Below, one piece after another: positions 53,406 through 63,886 of a stretch of DNA of 64,000 nucleotides (positions are counted from its first letter, which is position 1; every line of letters begins with the position of its first letter). The notes below the pieces were generated by a model. The model did no database searches. It was not told the DNA's origin and saw only the letters and a list, made by a program, of their open reading frames with translations. This DNA comes from Lamellibrachia satsuma. Lineage: Eukaryota > Annelida > Polychaeta > Sabellida > Siboglinidae. Location of the stretch: positions 14,193,501-14,257,500 of the forward strand of contig BSQZ01000005.1 in NCBI GenBank assembly GCA_033239005.1, given 5' to 3'. A program made the translations under genes and the position numbers.

Positions 53406-53546
53406 TGAACGATGCCCTAACAATTTCGAGAAGGTGGCATCAATTCCACTGTCCACAACAAGAGAGAAGCAGACCGTGGCCTGGTCGCAGCAGCGCCTCA
53501 GGCCTCTCGGTTACCCTGATTTCACTTGGTTGAAGTTAGTGTAAAA

Positions 53547-53836
53547 ACGTATGTTCTTATATAGCGCTGTATCCAGTGCTTGTTCAAAGCGCTTTACACT
53601 CCACTTCCTGGCAGACCAGTTCAATCCAACGTCATATTTACCTCTCTGGGAAACTACTGCGCGAATGCTATTCTTTCAGATATACACCTATGTATGTAGC
53701 AAGGTACTCATTCATATAACTGAGATAACTGCAACGTGGCTGAGCGAAACTGCCAAAACTTCGAAACGGCAGCAGAAGAATCGAACCCGGGTTCTCTCGA
53801 TTGAGAGCCCGCCGTTCTAACTTCTACGTTACCGTT
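53547..53836 (-). mobile_element. SINE-like copy next to tRNA-Leu
   Basis: It has tail 'GTTCTTATATAGCGCTGTAT' and 'CAAAGCGCTTTACACTCCA' at the left and a tRNA-like head at the right ('GAACCCGGGTTCTCTCGAT'). It is followed at once on the same strand by a tRNA-Leu-like locus (53908-53991). The same pair is found on the plus strand at 60273-60737. Confidence 0.75.
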
Positions 53837-53907
53837 ATGTTGTAAGAGATGACACAAAAATAAATTCTCTGATTACAACATTTTGTGTATATCATTATAA
53901 AAAAAAT

Positions 53908-53991
53908 TTTCAAAAGTGGGATTCGAACCCACGCCTGGAAGAGCAGACTGCGACCTGAACGCAGCGCCTTAGACAGCTCAGCCATCCTGAC
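53908..53991 (-). pseudogene. tRNA-Leu(CAG), degraded
   Basis: 84 nt with an intact anticodon arm (CTGCG TTCAGGT CGCAG), long variable arm and B box GGTTCGAATCC. The A box is mutated (TGGCTGAGCTGTC) and the acceptor is mismatched (GTCAGGA against TTTTGAA). Probably inactive. Confidence 0.75.
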
Positions 53992-54059
53992 TTTCTTTGA
54001 ACGTCGCTTAGCCAGTCATAAACTTATTCTCCATTCATCACACCATTTCGTTCACGTTC

Positions 54060-54206
54060 ACCTTGTCACAGTTATCTCAGTAATTGCAGCGGGGCTGAAT
54101 GATTCCCAGGGAAGTCGAAATTGCGTTGGAATGAACAGGACTGTCGAGGGGTGATATGTAAAGCGCATTGAATACGGCTCTTTACAAGAACGTGCTTTTT
54201 TTTACA
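54060..54206 (+). mobile_element. SINE-like 3' fragment
   Basis: Plus-orientation body and tail: 'GTAATTGCAGCGGGGCTGAA', 'TCCCAGGGAAGTCG', 'AAAGCGCATTGAATACGGCT'. It lies head-on to the minus copy at 53547-53836 and stops at the TTAA that borders the next element. Confidence 0.65.
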
Positions 54207-54210
54207 TTAA

Positions 54211-55182
54211 AACTACTTCCTCAGCTGATTTAGCCTATCGCAAATCCGCTTCATTGGTGTCCAAATATGTAGTACGTGAACAGTTCATATAACACCCGCA
54301 GTCGAGGTAATAAAAAAAATTATTATTTTTGTTTAAATCATCGAAAGAATTGATTTTAGTCGTTAGATCTGGTAAGGATAAAAAAAGTGGATATCCAAAA
54401 TGGTAAACAGTGTGTGTGTCAATGGTGATCATGGGTGTAACTTCCATCCTCTCTCCGATCACACGACAAAGATACGAAATTTCATCATGGAAGAAAACTG
54501 TGATTTTTCAGCATTTCGATTTTCGCTTCAGTTAATGCTTGAACAAACATTAACTAATTTAATAGTCTGTCTGATGATTTTACAAAAAAAAACTACATAT
54601 AAAAGATGCACAAATGAGCTAGTATGATGCAGTGGACACTAGGTAGGTTTGATTTTTCGCAAAATTTATTTGAAATGAAACTAGCGAAAAAAAACGAATT
54701 GATTAAGCAGTACTAACCTCAACCAAGTGAAATCAGGATATCCGAGCGGCCTGAGACAGGACACAATCTGGTTCTCTCTTTTGTGGTAAGTGGCAGCCGT
54801 GGACACCGTTTACTTCCTGTGGCAGTATTAACATCCACCAAATGTTTCAAATTCATTTTGGGAAATATTAAACCTACCTAATATCAACTAATACATGCTA
54901 GCTGATTTGTGCAACTTTTGCGTGTAGTGTTTGTAAAATCATCAGACAAACTATTAAATTACATAATGTTTGGTTAAACATTAATTGAAATGAAAATGGA
55001 TATCCAGTATGTTGAGCCTTACCAAATCTAACAACTAAAGTCAATTATTTCGATAATTTCAACAAAAATAAGCATATTTTATTTACATCGACTGCGGATG
55101 TTACGTAAACTATTCACACACTACATATCTGGACACCAACGAATCGGATTTGCGACAGACTAAAGCAGTTGAGGATGGAGTT
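54211..55182. mobile_element. 0.97-kb foldback element with TTAA flanks
   Basis: Arms 54211-54660 and 54870-55182 are imperfect inverted copies: 'CGCAAATCCGCTTCATTGGT' pairs with the complement of 'ACCAACGAATCGGATTTGCG'. The right arm is shorter by deletion. TTAA is present on both sides (54207-54210, 55183-55186), the duplication used by piggyBac-type elements. The centre (about 54700-54850) is not element sequence. It is a copy of the block B junction, a tRNA-like 'ATCAGGATATCCGAGCGGCC' followed by one or two 36-bp minisatellite units. No transposase is encoded. Confidence 0.72.
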
Positions 55183-55254
55183 TTAAGTACGCCAGAAACG
55201 CATTAGACCTAATGTCTGTCTTGCTTGAGACGTAGGCGGAATGTAATTTGAGCG

Positions 55255-55830
55255 TTGAAATGACCAATGTTTCCATCCCCACCATGCTCGACACCAACTG
55301 AGTTGGTTCGGCAAAATGAGCAATGATTCCATCACAACCGTACTCGACACCAACTGAATTGGTTCGGCGAAATGAGCAATGTTTCCATCACAACCATGCT
55401 CTACACCAACTGACTTGGTTCCGCGAAATGAGCAATGATTCCATCACAACCATGCTCGAAATCAACTGAATTGGTTCTTCGAAATAAGCAACGATTCCAT
55501 CCCAACCATGGCCGATACAAACTGAGTTGGTTCGGTGAAATGAGCAATGATTCCATCCCCACAACGCTCGACACTAACTGAGTTGGTTCTGTGAAATGAG
55601 CAATGATGCCATTCCCAGCACGCTCGACACCAACTGAGTTGGTTCGGTGAAATGACCAATGATTCCATCCCAACCATGCTCGACACCAACTGAGTTGGTT
55701 CGGTGAAATGAGCAATGATTCTATCCCAACCATGGTCGAGCATGGTTGGGATAGAATCATCTCATCTTAATTGGTTCGGTGATATGAGCAATGCTTCCAT
55801 CCCCATCATGCTCGACACCAACTGAGCGTG
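55255..55830. repeat. 57-bp minisatellite with internal palindromes
   Basis: About 10 units of 'AATGAGCAATGATTCCATCC', 'CAACCATGCTCGACACCAAC' and 'TGAGTTGGTTCGGTGA'. Each unit holds ACCAACT-G-AGTTGGT. At 55716-55757 the unit end 'ATTCTATCCCAACCATG' is followed by its own complement, so orientation flips locally inside the array. Confidence 0.93.
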
Positions 55831-56110
55831 CACCTCTGCCTTGATGGACGTGCTACACCGGCTTTGGATGTCATTCTGGTTAAAATCGAACAGGTGTTGA
55901 AGTGCCGCGTAAAAATGCATAACCCTTCCCCAGAGTTAGTCTTGAAATGTGATTCAAACACAATTTGCACTATTTAATAAAGAAGGGAAAATATTGTGTA
56001 ATACAACATAAGTTTGGTTTGTCGCTGCTGGCATGGGATTAGGAGAGGGTTGAAATCTTGAACGAATTTGTCTCAGCATTGCGCATAACATTTATAAATA
56101 TTAAAAAATT
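55831..56110. other. No gene recognised
   Basis: AT-rich sequence between the 57-bp array and the TA microsatellite. Confidence 0.4.
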
Positions 56111-56234
<124 letters not shown>

Positions 56235-56278
56235 TCATCATCATCATGCTGTCAGTCGCTATGCGACAAAGACTGCTT

Positions 56279-57478
56279 TCATTTCTTGACCGCCGCACTC
56301 CATTTAGTTCTCTGCTGTGAGAGTGATGTCCATGAGTCGGTCTTTATGTCTCTCAGCTTGAGGTTTCTCTTGATGGTATCCTTGAACCGGAGACGAGGGC
56401 GTCCTCTCTGTCTGTGACCAGAAGACAATTGAGAGTAGAGGATCTGCTTTGGTAGTCTGTCTGATGACATCCTCATGAGGTGTCCAGTCCACAGGAGATT
56501 CTTTTTGATCAGAAGATCTTCCATAGAGGGCAGCCCTATCCGACCGAGTATTTCCTTGTTAGTCACTTTGTCCTTCCAGGTTAGCCTCATGATCGAACGC
56601 AGATGTCGCATCATGAAGGCATGCAGCTTTTTCACCTGTCGTCTGTACATTGTCCAGGCCTCGGCTCCGTATAGTAAGGTGGATAGCACAATTGCGCGGT
56701 AGATCTTGCCTTTGACCCGCGTGGACACATGATGGTTGTTCCAAAGTCTCTGGCGTAATCGGCCGAAAGATGCGCTAGCCATGGCCATCCTCCTCTGTAT
56801 TTCAGCATCAATGCGTCCATCACTTGATATAGTGCTTCCGAAGTAGGTGAATTCCGGAACAGAGTTCAGCTTGTTTCCATCAACCATGATATCCTCCTCT
56901 CGGGTTCTTGTAGAGTTGGTTTGGTACAGCACTTCCGTCTTCTTGATGTTAATCTTCAGGCCGAACTTCTTTGATGCATCGGAGAAAGCATCCACTATTC
57001 TCTGGATCTCTTCAGCGGAGTGGGCGACCAGTGCACTGTCATCTGCGTATAGCAGCTCTCTCACAAGTATCTGGGTAGTCTTGGTCTTCGCCCTGAAGTG
57101 TGCGACGTTGAATAGGTCAGCGCTCTGTCTAGACTGTATATAGACGCCATCTCCCATGCCTCGGAAAGCCTCGACAAGCATTGCTGATAGGAAGATGGAG
57201 AAGAGCGTGGGGGCCAGTACACAGCCTTGCTTGACACCATTGGTAACACCGAAAGTTTCCGAGACTTCCCCTCCAACACTCACATTCGCCATCATTCCCG
57301 TATGCAGAGCCTCGATCATGGTTGTGAATTTCTCTGGGCATCCATATTTCCTCAGTAGCTGCCATAGCCCGGTCCTTCCGACTGTATCAAACGCCTTCGT
57401 GAAGTCGACAAATACTATATATAGTGGTCGGTCCTGCTCAATGCACTTTTCTTGTAGTTGTCGAAGACAAAATATCAT
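56279..57478 (-). pseudogene. LINE RT core and C-terminal domain (399 codons)
   Basis: An open frame with RT palm motifs: 'LYIVFVDFTKAFDTVGR' (motif A, catalytic Asp), 'NGVKQGCVLAPTLFSIFLS' (motif B), 'ELLYADDSALVAHS' (motif C, intact YADD), then 'FGLKINIKKTEVLY' and 'FTYFGSTISSDG' (thumb side). The C-terminus carries 'GHLMRM..DRLPKQIL' and '[12 protein letters not shown]', typical of RTE/Nimb-like elements. All catalytic residues of the palm remain, but it is separated by a frameshift near 57478 from the fingers region encoded at 57438-58484. Confidence 0.88.
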
Positions 57479-58484
57479 GTCCGCTGTGCTCCGGTTGGAT
57501 CTGAAGCCACACTGTGTCTCCGGAACTACTTCTGGTGTTATGTGAATTGAGCAGGATCCTGGCGAAGATCTTGCCTGCTATGGAAAGAAGAGAGATTCCT
57601 CTGTAGTTCCCACAGTCTGTTCGATCTCCTTTCTTGTAGATGGTTACAATGCTGGCATCCTTCCACGCTTGTGGTACAGAACCCTCCTCCCAGGCTTTGG
57701 TGATTAATTGGTGCAGTCTGTTGGACAGATTGTCTCCTCCGTGCTTCCATACTTCAGCAGGAATTCCATCACCCCCAGGTGCTTTGCCATCTTTCAGGCC
57801 GGCGATTGCTCTAGCCATCTCATCCATGTTTGGAATCTCATCAAGGCATGTGTTGATAATGCGCTGCTGGATGTTGACAAGAGCTTCATGTTCTATGTCG
57901 CCAGGGACGTTGAGTAGTTTTTGGAAGTGTTCACTCCATCTTGCCACAACTCTCTTGCTGTCGGAGAAGGTCTCTATTCCATCTGTTGACTTCAGGTGAA
58001 CAGGTCCCTTTTTCGCGGGTCCCCACACTTCCATCAGTCCATTGTAGAAGCCCTTCATGTCGTTTGTGTCTGCAGATCTCTGCAGCTCCTCTGCCTTCAT
58101 TTCCCACCATTCTGACTTCAGGGCACGGGTACGTTTTTGTAGCAGTCTGCAGGCATCTTTGTACGCTGCAGTGGTGGATCTAGTACTCCTGGTCTGCAAC
58201 ACTCTCTGGTGGGATTGGTCTCTTCTGCTTATTAGATTTTGTAGCTCCTGGTCGTTGGGGTCGAACCAGTCCTGGTGTTTTCTGTCTGGCTTGCCGAGAA
58301 ATGTTTTAGCTGTGTTGTATACTACCTGTTGCAGAGCTGCCCATTCCTCATCTGGTGTTGAGCTTTCCTTCTCCTCCCATTGGGCGAGAGCGCTGTCCAT
58401 CTCCTGCTCGAAGCTCTCCCTATGACTGATGGTACGTAGTTTTGCTGTGTTTAGCTTGGTCGGTTTTCTTACCCCTTGTCTCAT
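57438..58484 (-). pseudogene. LINE linker and RT fingers (348 codons)
   Basis: A Gln/Arg/Glu-rich helical linker ('FEQEMDSALAQWEEKESS') is followed by the RT N-terminal motifs 'GLKDGKAPGGDGIPAEVWK', 'DASIVTIYKKGDRTDCGNYR' and 'GISLLSIAGKIFARILLNS'. After this last motif the frame slips, the final 30 codons are out of phase, and the true continuation lies in the 56279-57478 frame. Confidence 0.87.
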
Positions 58485-59286
58485 CCCGACACCTCGTGAT
58501 GATGAAGTCGATCATATGCCAGTGTCTGGAACGAGGATGCATCCAGGTGGTCTTGCGTTCATCCTTCTGCTTGAACATGGTGTTCGTCACTATCAGTTCG
58601 AACTCAGAGCACAAAGCCAGTAGAAGCTCGCCATTGGAGTTGCGTTTCCCGATCCCATATTTGCCCATGACCATGGTCCATTTGTCATTGTCTCTTCCTA
58701 TCCTTGCATTGAAGTCTCCTATCAGCAGTAGCTTATCGGTACGAGGGATGCCTCTGAGCGTACTTGACAGCTGGTTGTAGAAAGCCTCCTTGTTATCGTC
58801 CGGGTTTGTCATTGTTGGAGCGTAAACACTGATAATTGTAGCATAGTTGTCCTTGCTCAGAGGTAGTCTCATCATCATGATTCTGTCACTTACTGGCCGT
58901 GGCATTTCTGTCAGCATTGTCACGATGTCCTTCTTTATAGCAAAGTCCACTCCAGCCTCCCTTCTCTCTCCTTTGGGTCTGCCACTCCAGAAGAAAGAGT
59001 ATTCCAAGTCATTAAGACTACCAGACTCTGAGAACCTTGTTTCGCACAGGGCGGCAATGTCTATATTGTACTTGGCGAGTTCCATTGCTACTAGTGCAGT
59101 ATGTCTTTCCTGTCGGTCGGCTACTTCTCGATCGAGGAGAGTCCTGACGTTCCATTGAGCGATTGATAGTTGTTCTCTTCTACCTAGCTGATTTTTCACT
59201 GTCGACGGAAGATGAGGTCGAGCAGCGCGGTCCTTGGTAACCCGGGCGACGACCGGTCCGGTATGGTAATTCGTGCGGTTGTGCAT
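58420..59286 (-). pseudogene. LINE apurinic-type endonuclease (288 codons)
   Basis: Motifs in order: 'LSIAQWNVRTLLD' (Asn), 'DIAALCETRFSESG' (Glu), 'GVDFAIKKDI', 'ATIISVYAPTM' (Tyr), 'KLLLIGDFNARIGRD' (Asp-x-Asn), 'TWMHPRSRHWHMIDFIIT' (Asp). The usual final Asp-His motif, expected some 30 residues further on, is missing. The frame passes directly into Lys-rich sequence overlapping the next frame, which indicates a deletion plus frameshift at about 58420-58500. The endonuclease should be inactive. Confidence 0.87.
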
Positions 59287-59637
59287 TTTATGAGAGCTGC
59301 TTGCAAAAAGTGTTGAAGTGCTGCTGGCTTTTGCAAGTTACTAGCGACACTCTCTCGGGGAGCAAATAGAGGTCTCACACCGGCAAGAACACGTCAAGAC
59401 AGGCGCGAGCTATTTATCCCTGCAGTGGCTGGTCGGGAGATGTTGGGAGTTCCATTCATCAACCACCCTTGATGCTGCCACAATGACATGGTTTTCTGTT
59501 AGGGTTTGCTCCCTTAGCCTTCGGTTCTGTCGAAAACCTGTATCACAAGGCAGTGATTTTCAACTTTGCAATGCAGGGGCGTCAAACTCCCTGAGGTATT
59601 GTAGTACCAGAGGTACTGTAAATACTTGCATACATAC

Positions 59638-59672
59638 GAACGCAGCGCCTTAGACCGCTCGGCCATCCTGAC
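59638..59672 (-). pseudogene. tRNA-Leu 5' half
   Basis: 'GTCAGGATGGCCGAGCGGTC' plus 'TAAGGCGCTGCGTTC' on the minus strand; the match ends inside the anticodon loop. The D-arm here (GCGGTCTAAGGC) is the canonical form, whereas the complete copy at 60273 has GCGGTGTAAGGC. Confidence 0.85.
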
Positions 59673-59915
59673 CTCTTTGGCTCTCCCTCATCGAGCCGTA
59701 CACTCATTCACCATTCATCAGATGGGTCACAACAAAAAACGAAACTTGACATAATGGGAAGCGATGCGTGCAGGAAGAAAAAGTGTTTCATATAAATTGT
59801 GTATGTGGAAATAAAGAACATTAATTCGTTCATTCATTCATTCGTTCATTCGATCATTAATTCATTAATTCATTCACTTATAATAACAAGTCGTTGCAAT
59901 AAAAACTAAAAAAAA

Positions 59916-59961
<46 letters not shown>

Positions 59962-59982
59962 ATAATAATATATAATATATAT

Positions 59983-60030
<48 letters not shown>

Positions 60031-60306
60031 TTTTTTTAGTTTTTATTGCAACGACTTGTTATTATAAGTGAATGAATTAATGAATTAATGATCGAATGAA
60101 CGAATGAATGAATGAACGAATTAATGTTCTTTATTTCCACATACACAATTTATATGAAACACTTTTTCTTCCTGCACGCATCGCTTCCCATTATGTCAAG
60201 TTTCGTTTTTTGTTGTGACCCATCTGATGAATGGTGAATGAGTGTACGGCTGGATGAGGGAGAGCCAAAGAGGTCAGGATGGCCGAGCGGTGTAAGGCGC
60301 TGCGTT
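59638..60306. repeat. 0.67-kb palindrome, two tRNA-Leu-bearing arms
   Basis: Left arm (59638 to about 59925) and right arm (about 60025 to 60306) are near-perfect inverted copies around a TA-rich core (about 59925-60025). Both contain, mirrored, the start of tRNA-Leu, 'AACGAAACTTGACATAATGG', 'TGTTTCATATAAATTGTGTA', a (CATT)n run and 'ACAAGTCGTTGCAATAAAAA'. The left arm ends within the tRNA-Leu anticodon arm; the right arm continues into the complete tRNA. Confidence 0.93.
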
Positions 60307-60356
60307 CAGGTCGCAGTCTGGTTCTGCAGGCGTGGGTTCGAATCCCACTTCTGACA
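60273..60356 (+). tRNA. tRNA-Leu-CAG: tRNA-Leu (anticodon CAG)
   Basis: 84 nt, type II tRNA with a long variable arm. Anticodon CAG at 60307-60309 in loop TTCAGGT, stem CTGCG/CGCAG. A box TGGCCGAGCGG and B box GGTTCGAATCC are intact; acceptor GTCAGGA pairs with TTCTGAC with one mismatch or wobble. TTTT follows at 60361-60364. It sits at the right end of the palindrome and directly upstream of a SINE-like element in the same orientation. Confidence 0.9.
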
Positions 60357-60419
60357 ATTATTTTGTAATGATATACACAAAATGTTGTGATCAGGGGAAT
60401 TGATTGTTCTGTCATCTCT

Positions 60420-60737
60420 TACAATATAACGATAACGTAGCTGTTAGAACTCAATCGAGAGAACCCGGTTCGAAATCTCTGCTGCCATTTCGAAGCTTTG
60501 GTAATTTCGTTCACCAACGTTGACACAGTAATCTCAGTTATATAAATGAGTACTTTGCTACATACAGAGGTGTATATCTGGAAGAATAGTATTCGCGCAG
60601 TAATTGCAGCAGGGCTGAACGCTTCCCAGAGAAGTCGATATGGCGTTAGAATTAACAGGTCTGCCAGGGAGTGAATTGAGGGCATTGAACAATTCCATGG
60701 ACTGGATACCGCGCTACATAAGAACATACTTTTTTAC
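60420..60737 (+). mobile_element. SINE-like copy, plus orientation
   Basis: Head with 'ATCGAGAGAACCCGGTTCGA' and tail ending 'CTGGATACCGCGCTACATAA' / 'GAACATACTTTTTT'. It follows tRNA-Leu with a 64-bp spacer; 53547-53991 has the same arrangement on the minus strand and 63675-63885 a truncated third. This implies a tRNA-Leu plus SINE composite that was copied as a unit. Confidence 0.75.
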
Positions 60738-60864
60738 ATTAACCTCAACCAAGAGATATCAGGGTAACCGAGAGACCTAAGGCGCTGCTGCGACCAGGCC
60801 ACGGTCTGCTTCTCTCTTGTTGTGGTCAGTTGAATTGATGCCACCTTCTCGAAATTGTTAGGGC

Positions 60865-62290
60865 GTCGTTTATTTCTTGTGGCAACACTAACATCCACCA
60901 CATTTTTATTTCCTGTAGCAGCACAAACATCTACAAAATGTTTCTTTCCTGTGGCAGCACTAACATTCACCAAATTTTTATTTCCTGTGGCAACACTAAC
61001 ATCCACCAAATGTTTCTTTCCTGTGGCAGCATTAACATCCACCAAATGTTTCTTTCCTCTGGCAGCACTAACATCCACCAAATGTTTATTTCCTGGGGCA
61101 GCACTAACATCCACCAAATGTTTATTTCCTATTGCAACACTAACATCCACCAAATGTTTATTTCCTGTGGCAGCACTAACATCCACCAAATGTTTATTTC
61201 CTGTGGCAGCATTAACATCCACCAAAAGTTTCTTTCCTGTGGTAGCATTAACATCCACCAAATATTTATTTCCTGTGGCAGCATTAACATCCACCGAATG
61301 TTTATTTTTGTGGCAGCACTAACATCCACCAAACGTTTATTTCCTTTGGCAACACTAATATCCACCAAAAGTTTCTTTCCTGTGGCAACACTAACATCCA
61401 CCAAATTTTTATTTCTTGTGGCAGCATTAACATCCACCAAACGTTTCTTTCCTGTGTAAGCATTAACATCCACCAAATGTTTCTTTCCTGTGGCAGCATT
61501 AACATCCACCAAATGTTTATATCCTGTGGCAACACTAAAATCCACCAAATGTTTATTTCTTTTGACAGCATTAACATCCACCAAATGTTTATTTCCTGTG
61601 GCAGCATTAACATCCACCAAAGGTGTCTTGCCTGTGGCAGCATTAACATCCACCAAATGTTTGTTTCCTGTGGAAGCATTAACACCCACCAAATGTTTAT
61701 TTCCTGTGGTAGCATTAACATCCACCAAATGTTTCTTTCCTGTGGCAGCACTAACATCCACCAAAAGTTTCTTTCCTGTGGCAGCATTAACATCCACCAA
61801 ATGTTTATTTCCTGTGGCAGTATTAACATCGACCAAAAGTTTCTTTCCTGTGACAGCACTAATGTCCACCAAATGTTTATTTCCCGTGGCAACATTAACA
61901 TCCACCAAATGTTTATTTCCTATGGCAGCATTAACATCCACCAAAAGTTTCTTTCCTGTGGTAGCATTAACATCCACCAAATGTTTATTTCTTTTGGCAG
62001 CACTAACATCCACCAAATGTTTATTTCCTGTGGCAGCATTAACACACCAAATGTTTCTTTCCTGTGGCAGCATTAACATCCACCAAATATGTATTTCCTG
62101 TGGTAGCACTAACATCCACCAAATGTTTATTTTCTGTGGTAGCACTAATATCCATCAAATATGTATTTCCTGTGGCAGCAGTAACATCCAACAAATGTTT
62201 CTTTCCTGTAGCAGCACTAACATCCACCAAATGTTTATTTCCTGTGGCAACACTAACATCCACCAAGTGTTTATTTCCTTTTCCACCAAA
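60865..62290. repeat. 36-bp minisatellite, about 40 units, minus orientation
   Basis: The same unit as at 52478-53405, reading 'TGTAGCAGCACTAACATCCA' on the plus strand. It is more diverged between units than its partner array. Reading frames of 150-340 codons on both strands are by-products. The shared non-repeat tail of the two partner frames differs mostly at amino-acid-changing positions, which argues against protein selection. Confidence 0.96.
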
Positions 62291-62618
62291 CGTTGTTACA
62301 GCGAAGTCGTACTCTTGTTGTAAGTTTCCCAACACGTATTAAACTAAAAGTCTACGCTAAAAATAAATAATATGTAGCGTACAATTCTCATTTGTGGTGG
62401 TTGTCGAACTGGTATGGTTAATTTTGTGTATTTTGTATGTTTGTTCCTACTCCTACAAATAAAGAGCGTCAAACGAATAATTTAATGAAATTTGATAATT
62501 AAACGTCATAAATTTCTTACATATTCTGCGCAGTTTGTTCCAGAACAGTTGATGCCCTTAATTCGTCACTCTGGATAAATTCTTACAATATAATCGCAAA
62601 TAGGTGTAAAAACTACAC

Positions 62619-62690
62619 GGGCTCTTTTGGGATTAGAACCCGGGACCTCTCGCACCCGAAGGGAAAATTATATTCCTAGACCAACGAATT
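62619..62690 (-). pseudogene. tRNA-Pro(CGG) pseudogene
   Basis: 72 nt; anticodon loop TTCGGGT kept, but the acceptor is lost at the 5' side (AATTCGT), the T-arm reads GGTTCTAATCCC and the 3' acceptor reads AAGAGCC. Confidence 0.75.
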
Positions 62691-62699
62691 ATTTCTTGA

Positions 62700-63150
62700 A
62701 GTTAAGCATTTCTTAAGCAAATTTTGACGCAGCGTGATTCACGTGATTCACAGGTGTAGAAAAGTCAATTTATTATTCCTCTGTCATTTGTAATTGAAAC
62801 TGTTTGTCTAACAGTGTTGTCGTCACTACGTTTATGTAGAAATGACATTTGCGGCGAAACAGCTTCAATTACAAACGACAACGGAGCAACAAGCGTTTAC
62901 GGTGCCCAAAATAAATAAAATCTATTCTGACTTGATATCAGAAGTATAGAATTGTTGTGATAATTAATGTTTCTCATATCAATTAGTATGTTAGGTTTTA
63001 ATTAGGTAATGTTACGTCATAGTTAATATTATTTGCTATTGCGGCGAAACAGCTTCAATTGCAAATGACAATGGAGCAGCAAGCGTTTACAGTGATTAAA
63101 ACAAATAAATTCTAGTCTGCATGACTTGTTTACGAACATTGTTTTGTGAT
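62700..63150. other. Inside block B; no gene
   Basis: Two diverged copies of 'CGGCGAAACAGCTTCAATT...AAGCGTTTAC' (about 62848-62902 and 63041-63092) show a local duplication absent from block B copy 1. Confidence 0.6.
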
Positions 63151-63155
63151 ACCGT

Positions 63156-63226
63156 GGCTCGTTGGTCTAGGGGTGTGATTTTCGCTTAGGTACAAGATGT
63201 CCCGGGTTCAAATCCCGGACGAGCCC
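63156..63226 (+). pseudogene. tRNA-Pro(AGG)-like, anticodon arm damaged
   Basis: 71 nt. The acceptor, A box (TGGTCTAGGGG) and B box are intact, but the anticodon 3' stem is lost (TTCGC TTAGGTA CAAGA). Transcription may still be possible; function as a tRNA is unlikely. Confidence 0.75.
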
Positions 63227-63479
63227 GCATTGTTTTATAATTGTTGGTTAGGTCAATCAAATAAAGTTTATTGGAATACTTGTTGCAAAGTCAAACGACA
63301 AAATCTGCAAAAAATTAAAGCACAACTGTATCTATTGAACACTCAATAAATTACTTGATATCAGAAGTATGGAATTGTTTCCAATATCCCATTGTAATAA
63401 TTAATGTTTCTCATAATTACTGTGTTAGATATTGATTAGTTCCATATTCATGTTTAAACATAGGAAGTTTATTGTTGTT

Positions 63480-63886
63480 TTTATAGTAATCACTTGTTAT
63501 AAGTGAATGAATGAATGAACGAATGTCCTTTATTTCATAAAAAAATATTTAATGCCTGCATGCATTGCTTTCCGTTATGCATACTTTCGTTTTTTGTCTT
63601 GCGGCCCGCCTTGTCTTTTTTGACCCATCTAATGAACGGTGAATGAGTGTTCGGCTGGCTGAGCGACGGTCAACGATGTGACGGCCGAGAAGGCACTGCA
63701 TTCAGGTCGCAGTCTGGTTCTCCACGCGAGGGTTCGAATGCCACTTCTGACAGCTCTTTTTCTGTAACGCTATATACAACATGTTTTGATCAGAGGAGTT
63801 GTATGTTTTGTCATCTCTTACAACATCGTGGGAGCAGCAACGTCCCGGGAACGTCGGGCTCTCAACCGAGATAATCCTCTGGCCTC
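63480..63886 (+). repeat. Third tRNA-Leu plus SINE composite, truncated
   Basis: It matches 60055-60470: 'TTATAAGTGAATGAATGAAT', 'TTTCGTTTTTTGT', 'GACCCATCTAATGAACGGTG', a degenerate tRNA-Leu (63675-63752) and the SINE head start 'GTCATCTCTTACAACATCG'. It is cut by the (ATCC)n run at 63887. Confidence 0.8.
63675..63752 (+). pseudogene. tRNA-Leu pseudogene
   Basis: Anticodon region TTCAGGT and the T-arm remain. The A box is deleted (GACGGCCGAGAAGGC) and the T stem reads GGTTCGAATGCC. Confidence 0.75.

Larger units (their letters stand above)
51660..53545 (+). repeat. Segmental block B, copy 1
   Basis: It recurs inverted at about 60745-63300. Shared order: 'TTTGCAACAAGTATT' flank, a tRNA-Pro-like locus, a segment with 'GCTGTTTCGCCGC' and 'ACAACACTGTTAGACAA', a second tRNA-Pro remnant, 'TTGATGCCCTTAATTCGTCA' (complemented), and a 36-bp minisatellite ending at 'CCTAACAATTTCGAGAAGG'. 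A partial third copy is at 31190-31504. Confidence 0.85.
56236..59580 (-). mobile_element. Nearly full-length endonuclease/RT LINE, inactivated
   Basis: A minus-strand non-LTR retrotransposon about 3.3 kb long with a 5' leader (about 59290-59580), coding region 59286-56279 in three overlapping frames, and a very short 3' UTR ending in ATGATGATG. One apurinic-type endonuclease plus RT in a single polyprotein, a short 3' UTR and a microsatellite tail suggest an RTE-like, Nimb or Proto2 clade element. The clade is not settled. It is not related to the CR1-like copies at 5.7 and 13.1 kb. It lies between the inverted copies of block B. Confidence 0.88.
60745..63300 (-). repeat. Segmental block B, copy 2 (inverted)
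   Basis: Inverted partner of 51660-53545. It holds a tRNA-Leu-like remnant (60751-60840), the 36-bp array, the 'GATGCCCTTAATTCGTCA' segment, a tRNA-Pro pseudogene (62619-62690), a 'GGCGAAACAGCTTCAATT' segment that is itself duplicated (about 62850 and 63043), and a tRNA-Pro locus (63156-63226). Confidence 0.85.

Noticed and set aside
52477..53544. 355-codon repeat protein 'GNKHLVDVSAAT' with a tail shared by the mirrored copy at 60734-61294
   Set aside because: The tail is antisense to a tRNA-like repeat. Differences between the two copies are mostly amino-acid-changing, so there is no sign of protein selection.
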